Shown here: piece after piece, positions 36,074-48,000 of the stretch
How the letters are laid out: each line of letters begins with the position of its first letter
How positions within the stretch are numbered: position 1 is the first letter of the stretch
NCBI RefSeq assembly: GCF_037975245.1
Contig: NC_092563.1
Coordinates: 29,229,960-29,293,959, forward strand
Direction of reading: 5' to 3'
Origin: Apostichopus japonicus
Lineage: Eukaryota; Echinodermata; Holothuroidea; Aspidochirotida; Stichopodidae
DNA length: 64,000 bases
Program-made: the position numbers and the translations under genes
The notes under the pieces: model-generated
The model's database searches: none
Seen by the model: only the letters and a program-made list of their open reading frames with translations
What the model was told of the DNA's origin: nothing

Positions 36074-39000
36074 GTATGTATGTTTGTAATGTACAAATAG
36101 TTGGTGATATTCATTTTAAACGCTTGATGTTACCTAGAGATGACATTAAAATCATTAATTAATGATAACTAAACTAGTGAATGGTAAACTTTTCAACTTT
36201 CTGTCAAAGCAAGACATGCATCATTTAAAGATCATAAGTATTGGCGCAAAGTTTTTACTTCCTAGTATCTAAAATGGTGAAGCAGATTCAATTAATACAG
36301 CTGTGATATTAAAGGGTGTGAAGACTCGCGCAAAAAGAACCGTCTGATGCCGGTAATCTGACCTAGTTTCGAATGAGGTGTAACAGAAGTGTTAGACACC
36401 ACCATCGATCCCAGAAAATACACACACAGCTTGCTACCCTGGGTAATTAGACACTAGTGTACAGTCAGTACATACAGCTGCGGTCAATACCCACAGCACA
36501 GTGTACATAGCAGTGTGGACATCTCAGGTCTAGATAAAAGATAACAAGGTATCACGTTTCATTACTGTCTGCATTTTGTAGCGACACAAAAAAAACTTCA
36601 CTTGCTAGCAACGGAAAGTTAACTTTATCAGATGGCCGCACACAGTTTGGGGCGAGTCTCAGTGGCGGAGCTAGGGGTATTGGTCAGAGGGGGCGAGAAT
36701 GGTCTGTAGGGGCGCTTTCGACACTATCTAAGCGGAGCGCCAGAACAGGTTGGCGCGGTGCCTACAGATTTTTTTGAGTAAAGATACTCCCTAGATCGCC
36801 GGAAATGACCCTTTCCGGGCCTTGCTAATTTGCAGATAAACGAAGAATAAATAGCCGTTTAGCATTTTGTCAGAAATTACACCAAAGAAATGTGACAAAT
36901 GTCAATAGGTAGATGAGAGCGCAGTAAAAATGTCAATAATCGCGAATAAGTAAAAAGTGGTAAAAAGCTGGAAAGGGCGCAAGCAGTCCATTAGAGTCCG
37001 TCAGGGGGGGCATCCGCCCCCCCCCCCCGACTGTATGGACGCTCCGCCACTGGCCAGTCTTCAATGCCTTTAAAAGCATCAAGGACTGAGTTAGAATTTT
37101 GCAAGTGGATTTCAATACATTCTGTTACATGATGCATGCCTTGTTGTAAGATACCGTAGTTGAGACCATGAAGTATTTCTACTGCTAGAAATGGTACAAT
37201 GCTGTCACATCACACTAAACAAGAGAAGAAGGTTATAGGTCATCAAGTTTGGTCCCAAATTTTAGCATTCTACAAATTATTTAGGTGTTCTCAAGAGTAA
37301 TTGCGGTGAGGTTCTGATTCTTCTACTTTCTTCACAGACATTAAGGAGTGGTCACCTAGTCAAATCAATGTCTCAGTGTGATAAGCACTTTTAGTATGGC
37401 AGTAAATATGCATGTTGAAATTAGAACATGGGTGACCATTATCTGAATTTCTAGCAAATTTGAGGCAATAAGTGATGACCTGTAGCAACACATTTTAAAG
37501 CTAGTGCTATTGCTCTTATCTTTCCAAAATCCAGGACACTAACTTTATTCCTGTACTGTTCATATTCTTTCCATTTTCAGTAATTCACCTAATGGAAGTA
37601 GTATTAAAACAGGCTCAAAATCACCTCATCAATACAATGGACTAGCAGGACCATCTTACCAATTAACAGTCAAAGGTGATAATACTAAACACACTCTTCC
37701 CCAACCATCGACACTAAAGGTAAGCATTTATGGCATTTATTTTATTGTCAGTTATGAAAAATTGACGTACGGTCAACGAGAGAGGACAATCAGTTTATAG
37801 GAGCAGGTCATATTCTGATGCAAAATATCATGGATTGAAACATATTTCATAAATTTAGAAGATTTAGTTTGTATCAAGCAGTGGTTCTAAATTGTAGAGT
37901 TAAATCCTGTTGAGTTACGGTGCTGGCCTTATCTTCTGAAAGACAAGTTGCCAAATTTCTTTTCAAGAAAAAGGATGTGGTTCTTATCTGGATATTAATC
38001 CATCTCCCAAATCACTCAGAGGATTCTTATTCAGATGAACAATTTCACAAATTCAAATTTACTTTGTTTCTAGAAATCACAGAACGTAAATTTTGGCCAT
38101 GTTCATATACAGCTTCACTAGCTACTTAAGCATTGTGATTTTAATGCTTTGCACTGCTTGTGTCACCAGAACAACATTTGGAGCCAACAATTCTTCAAAA
38201 AAATTAAGAATATCGTCAAAATAAATATCATTTAAATGTCAAAGCAAAAATGGTCTATGTAAATATTATAAGCAATGCAAGCATTAAAGAATATCAGGCA
38301 TATTGCATGTCAGTGAATATATCTATAAATGCTATTCACAACTGGAGGACTGGATCATGAAATAAACCTGTGAAGATTTGATCTTTCTAGTTTTTGAAAT
38401 TAATAAAAACTATTCTTCAAACTACAGCCTTTTGTCGATACACAGTCTGGTGCATTGGACTCTTGGCCAGCCCACTGCACGTCCCAAGCCACAACCAAGC
38501 TAGGTGTGTCATCAAACAGGCCATCGAAACATTCAAAACAGAGCCAGTTGAAGGCACGGGACAATGAAGGAGAACCTTACCAGTCTATGGTGCCCAAACC
38601 TAAGTTTCTGGAACAGCTAGAGAACTTCCTCAGAAAGGAACTGAGAAATGCAGAGACTGACGGTACCCCTAGTGAAACCAGGCTGCAGGTATTAGTTCTG
38701 TAACAACCACCTGCATCTATGATATAGTCTGTAACTCTTTGTTAAATGCAGAGACTGATGGTACCCCTAGTGAAACCAGGCTGCAGGTATTAGTTCTGTA
38801 ACAACCACATGCATCTATGATATAGTCTGTACCTCTTTGTTAAATGCAGAGACTGACGGTACCCCCAGTGAAACCAGGCTGCAGGTATTAGTTCTGTAAC
38901 AACCACCTGCATCTATGAAATAGTTCTTAACCTTGTATTAAGTGGAAATCTGGTTACATATCATCTCACCTTATTACTTTAATTTTAATAATTAGTTTAA

Positions 39001-42000
39001 AGGCTATTTAAACCAGAGAAAAAAAAAACAGACATCTTTACATTGTCCTTTTAGCTACAGTACAACCTGTCAAATGCAATACTACAGTAAAATACTTCCA
39101 ATGAGTCATAATGTATCCACTCAACTAATCTTGTCGGATTCATCAATAGATATAATGTATCCAGATTAATGTCAGACTTTATGAACACCAATGTTTAGTA
39201 TACATGATAGAAAATTGTTTTTTTTTAGTAATCTTTAATCCATGTATTTAAAGAATAGTATGCAAATACGACAATATATGTTTTACTGACCTTTTTCTTG
39301 TACAATTCTAAAATTCTACAGAGAAAGCAATAATAAATATAATATCATTGTGGAAACAAGGAGTGAGAAACAGAATGACAAAGAGATATGTCCTGCTCTA
39401 ACTGTCTAATCGGAACGCTGCGGTCAGAAGATTAAAGATAATGGCTCTTTGGGAGGTCTAGTACCTTCATTAAAGGGATAATTCCTATATATATATGCTC
39501 AATAATACTTTTCAGGCATTCTGGTAGATTTTGAGTATCTCATAGAGGAATTCATAACATAAATCTCTTCCTTTCTATGACCTTTAAAGGGGCATGAAGC
39601 CACATTACAACTGCTCAAATGCTAAGGCTTTAATTCTACCAGTTATTCTCCATGTAATATCTGATCTTGTGGGATGTGATTAATTTTGTGATATTAACAG
39701 ATCGATTTTACAGATCGATTTTCAGACTAGTAAATATGTTTAATATGCATGATATTAATTGATTACTTTTCAGGCCTTCAGGGAGGTGTTTGAGTATCTC
39801 ATAGAGGACTTTAAGACCTACAAACCTCTTCTGTCAGCAATCAAGAATGAATATGAGATGAAGCTCTCTCACCAACGAGAACAGATTCGAGAACTGGAAC
39901 CACTGAAAGTGCGTATAAAATGGCTGAATCAGTTGGGAATTTTTCTACATTGATTGTGAATATTCTTATTAAGTGAAAAGTGATTTGATTGATGATTTTA
40001 AGTGCTGTTTTGCATTCTTTATTTCATCTTTTTCTCAAAGAATTCATTGTAGAGAAAGATGGAGTGATAATAATCCGCAAAATTGACAATAAAGGAAAGC
40101 TACTTTTCCCTCACGACCATATCTAGATGGTCGCATTAATTGCCAAATAAAACGTTAAGATCGAAGACACACATGTCTCATTTTGAAATCTTTAATAGGC
40201 TATGTTGGTGACAGTGTCAGAACAGTGTAATCAGAAGATCATGGCATTCAGAGAGGAGGAAAGGCAGGATATAACCAACCTAAAGCAAGAAAAATTGGAA
40301 CTGCTGGAAAAGATCGATGCCATGAAGGAGGAACACATTTCACTCCAGATGCAAATTGAAAAGGTAGGCATCACTCCTGGCAAGGTTGTAATAAGTGGTT
40401 TGTTCGTAGGTGAGGACAAATCTATATGGCTCGACAAGCTACTTTTATGGTACCAAACTTGGTGGACAACAAGCTATAAACCTTCACTGACTTCTGAAGT
40501 GTTAACTACATATCAGTTTGCCTGGCAATCAGATTTGCCGTTTTGGACAACCCGCCAAGGAAGACAATGATAAAATTCTTCAAATAATCAGGCTTGCCGG
40601 TTATTAGTGAATGAGACGACACTATTAGGGTTTCATAAAATGCTGTCCAGTGCCAAGGAGAAAAGGAAAGGGGAGGATAACAATTACCCAAACCTACAGT
40701 CTCATAATTTTGTGCTGATTAGAGCAGAATGACTTTCCTGGTTTGTGTCCAAGATATCATAAAACTCCTTGGAAATCCCCCTTTTACAACCTAAGGTTAA
40801 GCTTTTTTTTTTAAATTCTCAAGCTTAAACTTTTTTCAGAAATTCCCTTCAAAGATTTATCTATTGTTTGATTGTTATTTAGGGTCGTATATGAATTGTT
40901 CCTTTAAAGATCTACAAGTGCTAGCCACAAAGTCACAAATTGTACACCATTGTTTTGATTTGATGTCTCGTAGCTTCAAGATGAAGTGGCTGTGGAGTAT
41001 ATGAAGTACAGAGATGAATGTGATGCTAGGAAGTTGCTGGTTTCAGACATCAATGACTTGAGGTACCAACAAGAGGATGTAAAGAAGTCACAAGCCAATG
41101 AACAACAATCCGAAGAAGAAAAAGAAGATCCTGTGAAACTCAAGATCGCTCTGAAGTAAAATTTTTAGGTTTATCTTTGTAGAGAGTGAAATGTGTAGTT
41201 GGGAATACAATCACAACTTTTAAATCTGGTAACAGCAGCTGTCAATTCGGAATAGAGTTCAAGAATAGTTTAATTCTCCTCTTTTTTTTTTTATCGTTGT
41301 TTCAGCAGAAAAGAAAGTAAGTTCAAACTAAATTCCCTGGACAAGCATTACAGACAATCCCCCCCAATTACCGAATTTCCACAGTGTTATTGAACCTTGA
41401 AAAATGATATAAATCTGAAGTTTAGCAATTAATGCACTATGAAGACTTTTGTTTACAGTTGTAGCTTATATGATTACCTCATATCATTTCATATGCACAA
41501 TTTTTGACATCAGATAAAAAGCTATTGTCACATATTAAATTTGATATCTACCCATAAATCTTCATTTTATGCTTTCATGGCAATTAAATTCAGTTTTATG
41601 CTTGTGAGGTTTGTACACTCAGTTCTCGACCCTGCAATTTGTTACAAAGCTCAATTTTATCGCTGAATATAGAAAAAGTCGGGAGGACCTATCAGAAGCT
41701 ACAAGACGGTTGAATGAGATGATTGCCAACTACGGGGATGTTGTTCCCAGAAGAGATTTTGAATTCTTGAAGGCTGATTTTGAGGTAAGACCAGTTAAAT
41801 ATCTCTAGCATCTTTAGCATGGTAATAGTATGAGACAAGATGTTTCAAAATTAGAACTAATTAGTTCTTCTAGTTGTTTATCACAAAACATGCTCAGTTA
41901 TATAAGGTTAAGCTGATATTTTGGTTCATTGTATACAGACACAAGAGTGTGACAAATGTTTTGTAACTGTAAGTGACTATTACTTCGCATTTCTAAAAGG

Positions 42001-45000
42001 AATTCATGTATTATTCTCCTTCAAAGTTATCTTCAAAGTGGTGAAGCATCAACTGCAAAAAGTGTTATTGCTATCTACTTGTAAATAATAACTGGCACTA
42101 TAGTTGTAACAACTTTCCTGCTTGTCATTAAAACATGGATTTTATTAGCTCATACCAGCATGCTGGTGTGAGCTATTGTTACAGTGCGGCGTCTATCACT
42201 CTATCACTCTATCCGTCAACAATTGGTAAAACCGCTCCCACTCGCACAGTGGTTGATGGAATTTCATGAAACTTGGACACAAGGACCATTGGGTATAGGG
42301 CCATCAGAGATGGTCCGAAATTTGGGGTCAAAGGTCACCTGTGGGCCGTAATGGTCCATTTTGTGGAAATACGCAAAATGCTTCTTCTCCTACAGATTCC
42401 ATGGTACAATGTTGAGGGTTTGTCACGATAGTACTATGGAAGTTTTACATTCAGGGTGTTCATGAATTTGAGATCAAAGATCAACTAGGGGTCTTTTGTG
42501 GCCCGGGCCGCGGCCCTATACTTTCAAATTGCTCCTGTTCGTACAGTGTATGGCCAGTTATAATGAAACTTGGTCACAACGTTCCTCGGGATGAGAGTTA
42601 CGAGGGGTGTTCGGAAAATTGAGGTCAAATGTCATTTAGGGGGTCATTGGGGGTCATTCTTTGTAATATTTTCAAATATCTCAATCTCCTCAAGATTTTG
42701 ATGGATCATATTCAAAGTTGAACTGATGATTGTTGGATTGTGTATGAATAAGGTGATGCCTAATAATTTTTGGTCAAAAGTCAATTAATTACAATTAATC
42801 CTCATTGTTTAAAAAAATCTGAGCCTTCACCTTTTGCCAAAGCTCCTTTAATTTGTCTCCCAGTCCCTGCAGTGTTTGTTTACATTTGTGGTTAAGCTCT
42901 GCGGAGGCTGTTAGTGGAATTAAAGCAGGACTGGGAGTTGTTATTAACTGTTGAACTGTAAGCATGAGAGCCCTATAGCCAATCAGCACTTGCCGATTCT
43001 TAGAAGTCTTTGAGCCTGAGGTATGTAGGCAGCCAAAATTTTGGCAAGGAGTGCTTCAGGTCTGCTCAGGTAGAGGGGAGAAAGTTTAATAGGGTAGGTC
43101 AGTGGTATTGTTTGAGAGAGTGGGTAAAATAGGATTTAAAGGGGGAAAATAGGAATTATAGCCAGTGGTGTGGCCAGGATTCTGCTAACGGAGTGGGGGG
43201 GGGGTTATCCCTCATGGGCCCAAAATTGGTGGAATCTGAAAAGTGGCCTGAAATTTGGTGGGCCATAAAGTTTTGTGGGCCCTACATTTTTAAGCTCGAA
43301 TAGGTATGAGCTTCTGCACCATTGGTGCTCTAGTTTTGAAAAAATTTGCTTTTCATTGCTATAGAAAATAGAAATAGAGAAGGACGACCTCCATACAGAC
43401 CATGAAACTCTCCAGAAGGAACACGAGTAAGTATGATATATATTTAATGCTGGATATTCAACATCTACCACTATCAGAACTGACATTTTAATTTAGTTGG
43501 GCAGTTAGTGTGCTTCTGGTGGCCCTTACCCCTAACTGTTACTTTCCAAAACAAATAGAAACATTTGGACAAATTCTACAACAGTATTATATATAGCAGA
43601 ACATGGTTTGTAAGCCTAGTCTTATTTGCACATATAATTTGCACAATCTTAGCTCAGAAGAAATAAATACCAGCCTTCATACAGACTAATGCACTAGTTT
43701 TATGTGTACTTTGAAAAGTGAAAGGATCCAATTGTATAAGTTAAGTAATGAAATCTCACCATCTGTTTTAGGAATTTTTTTTCTTTGGCTAATACAGCCA
43801 GGGAATGTTCTGTAAAGGCATTGAAGACTCGCCCCAAACCGTGTGCCACGCTCTGAAAAAGTTAACTTTCTGTTGCTTGCAAATGAAGTTTTCTTCTTGT
43901 AGCTACAAAATGCAGACAGTAATGAAACGTGATACCTTGTTATCTTTTATCTGGACCTGAGATGTCCATCGCTGCTATGTACACTGTGTTGTGGGTATTG
44001 ACCGTAGCTGTATATATTGACTGTACACTAAAGTGTCTAATTACCGATGGTTGCAAACTGTGTGTGTATTTTCTGGGATCCATGGTGGTGTCTAACACTT
44101 CTGTTACACCTCATTTGAAACTAGGTCAGATTGCCGGCATGAGACGTTTCTTTGTGCGCGAGTCTTCACACCCTTTAAGTGATTGCCACTCCAATCCTAA
44201 CTGCTTGTTTCAAGTATTAAATACTCAAGTGTCAGACTTTTTCGTTTGGTTTTGTCAACAATGCTTTTGATATGCTAAGTAAAACTATTTCAGTTATGGA
44301 CTTATGATTCTGTCCCAAGAGGATACAATAACCAACACAACTGTAACTGTCCAGCAATGTTGGATAGGAGTGAGACAACATTAGTAGACATATTATGTGG
44401 TATCTGAATTGCTTTGCAGAATATTACAAGACACAGCGGCAAAACTTCAAGAGGAAAGGGACAAATATCTGGAAGAATGGGAATCCTTGAAGGGAAGAGC
44501 CACACCAAGGTGAGTCATCACTGGTCACTAATGCTATATATCTACTATGCTTGATTGTGCACAAACACAGGTACATGTGTAGTCTTGAACTATCATAGTC
44601 CAATTTGAGAATCATATTTTAACAGACATTTTGCGCCACCAATCTGCCATGAAACTAGAGTTGGCGGAATTCCAAAATGGCTGAATAAGTCAAGGATCAT
44701 CTTTAAAGGCATTGAAGACTCGCCCCAAACCGCATGCTGCCCTCTGATAAAGTTAACTTTCTGTTGATTGCAAATGACGTTTTCTTCTTGTCGCTACAAA
44801 ATGCAGACAGTAATGAAACGTGATACCTTGTTATCTTTTATCTAGACCTGAGATGTCCACCGTAGCTGTATGTACTGACTGTACACTAGTGTCTAATTAC
44901 TGACGGTAGCATGCTGTGTGTGTATTTTCTGAGATCGATGGTGGTGTCTAACACATCTGTTACACCTCATTCGAAACTAAGTCAGACTACCGGCATGAGA

Positions 45001-48000
45001 CGTTTCTTTGTGCGCGAGTCTTCACACCCTTTAAGCTGACATGAGATAGCAGCATCTGTCTCTGAAAAAACAACAGACAGTGAAAAAGCAGGGTATCACT
45101 ATGACTAACCAATAGCGATGTATATATATAGAATGTACACACATGTATATGAATATCATATTCAACAGGTCACCAGAGTCTGTTTACTCTGCATTTTAAA
45201 CTGTAGTAGATGATGCAATAGAAAGGCGTTAACAAACAGAATTCCAATGACATTGGATATTTAGGTAATTCCATGTAGCTAGTCACATTTGAAGTATTTA
45301 TCATGGATTCTCTGTTAATGCATTGTTATGATATTAATGGATATGCTGCTTCTGTCCTTGGCTCATAGCTACAGAAAACTAGTCTAATTTAAAAGTCGTA
45401 AATTACCAAAGTAATCAGACACAAAACGTGTTCTCTGTGTTTTTTCTTTATTTCACTCTATACGAAATATACAGACCTGACTGGGATAGGTGTGCCAAGG
45501 TACTGGAAGGAGGGGAAGAAAGGTGGAACATGATATCGCAGGGTAAAAGTTGCGATCAGTTGGTGGAATTATTGCTGAAGGAGATTACAGGTGATGGAGA
45601 AGGGTACGAGTACCTGGAACCTAAGGTAAGCTGGAGTTAGATCAGATACTGTGTCAGCAGACACAGCATTGCTGTTGCTAAAGTCATTAGTTGGTGGAGC
45701 CATGGGCATCGATTTATTGTTATAATTGAAGTAGCATACATAGGAGTACATGAACACTCCTGACAAAGATGCTTTCAGCGTTCGTGAGAGAGGTAATCAC
45801 ATCTCATACATGGAATCTAGAGATATGTACTTAACGTCGGTGCCTTTCAATTATAAGGTTCGAGTTCGAGTGACTCCAAGATTAATGTAGGTCGTCCAGT
45901 TACAGAGTTGTTGACAATTGACAATTCATAATCATGGACGTTAAATATGAATCTAAGAGACTGACTTCGGTCAGCTTGCTGCTTTGATAAGCCAATGACG
46001 GCTTCTTCGCGAGTTCCTGCTTGCAGGAGGATCTAAATACATACATACATACTTCAAAATGCTTTCAAAGTTGTTGAAAGTGTCAAAGGAAGGGCCACAC
46101 TCAACAAAGGGATGCCACTTCTCTTAAGAGGGGTGAGAGCAATTTCTGTTTTGTGAATCGACAATGAGCACTCTTGTAGATGTTTCAAACTAAAACAAAA
46201 CAGTGAAAGTTTGTGCACAAGGAATGATAATGGCAAAATATCTGGGGATTGTGCTTTCCATATAATGATATTGTAGTGAGCATTTGTGATCCTCAGCTTC
46301 TTTGATCTTCTTGCCTCAAGGGTCTTGGCGAGGATGTTCCAGTTTATCTGAGATACGAGGGGAAGATCCGTAAGAGAAAGATGGACAGGAGGGATGCGGG
46401 TATTATCTTCAAGGAGATGTGGACAGAGAAAGCTAAGAAAGATGCTGATGTAAGTACCAGGGAATTCTTACCACATTGAAAAACAATTTGCTTGGCTAAT
46501 CCTGTAAACTTTGTTTGGAAGGTTTGGTCAATTTGGTTAACATGATTACTGTTATTGAACTTCGGGCTATGTGCTTTCTCAAGCGAGAGTTACAACTTTT
46601 TGAATAGATTTGTTTATGGGTAAGGAACGACAATCAGCAGGATATTGATACATTACGTAAAAAATATGGTTGCTAATGTATATGTGTCTAATTTTTCAGA
46701 TAATTCCAAAAAAAAGGAGACTTACAAACACTTTAAAATGCCTGGAAATATGATTCACTAATTTCACAGTTGATTTAAACTCCTCACTGACCACAACTTC
46801 ACAGCAAATACATGGTCAGTGCAGCATATCTTTGTACTGGCATTAATTGTTGTTGTTGTTGTTATTTTGATTTTACCAGAAAACTGATGGTAGCCTAGAG
46901 AATATTGCATCATTCTTTGCTCAGTTCATGCAACAAAAGTATGGTGAACACAGAGCAGCCTTTGAGTGGACTTACAACCTGGTCGACATCTGTGAACATA
47001 ATGAAGAGAACGACCATCTAAAGATGTTCTACTCGATTCTTACAGATGAGGTAAGTGAACTTACGGGAAGACGTTTGAGGATTGCCGTAGTAAAATGAAG
47101 TGGCTGATATGTGATACTACAAGATGAAAAGAAAATGGAAATGTTGCTGCAATATTTGGTTTTCAAAATATGCATAATTATTCTTTTCATATAAGGTAAT
47201 ATACATGTATGATGATGTCACCTTCTTGGGTGAGACTAATTCATTAATGATAGATGGTAGGCAGCAAATGTGAAATTTAACACCACCCAGTTTTTGTTGT
47301 TATCAATTTTGTCATTCCATTAGAACTGTCATTGGGACATCAAAATTTGTGATCTTGCTGTTGATTTGTGTGATCATTCTAAGGTTTTAATTAAAATAAA
47401 TAAAAATAAAATAAAACTGTTAGCAAACTGCTTATCCACTAGCGAGCCTGTGTAGGAGAATGTGTAAAAGTAAATTGGCCTGACGTTTCGATCCTAGCAG
47501 GATCTTCTTCAAAGGCTAAATGACAAGTGCCTTTGAAGAAGATCCTGCTAGGATCGAAACGTCAGGCCAAGTTACTTTTACACATAAGGTTTTAATTGAC
47601 GGAAAATTGTTGAACTGAATGATCTTTAAGTTGTAATGGTCTCTGTGTGCTTGGCCAGTAACTGGAAAAATTAGAAAAGAAATAAGAAATAAGTTTAATT
47701 CCACTGTTACTGCTTAAAAGGTGATTTACATCACCATGTTTTTGGTCTCAACTATTCTTATGTCACTGTAAAATTGGATTGTCTTGAAGACATCAGTAAT
47801 TGACCTTTGACAAAGAAAGAAGTTTCAACTTATTATTATTTTCTTATATTTCTTGACTAGTTGGATGAGAGAGTTTATCATAGTTTCATGGAGAGACTCT
47901 CTAATCTCTTTGAGACTCTAGAGAAGAAAGATGAAGAAACAGGAGGCGAGGTTAGTTAATTAACCATTCATCTATTGTTCTTTCATTGCTCATTTACCAT

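Larger units (their letters stand above)
36074..37580. other. TSNAXIP1 intron 1
   Basis: The intron contains an inverted copy of the TTAA MITE split by an hAT-like element (36309-37073). The rest (36074-36308 and 37074-37580) shows nothing recognisable. Confidence 0.7.

Noticed and set aside
43158-43300. hAT-like terminus CAGTGGTGTGGCCAGGA with G-runs
   Set aside because: No matching inverted end or target duplication was found within the window, so element boundaries cannot be supported.
45837-45910. tRNA gene candidate (anticodon-arm and T-arm-like sequence)
   Set aside because: There is no convincing acceptor stem or D arm, and the same sequence with a SINE body recurs at 56006, so it is a SINE head.
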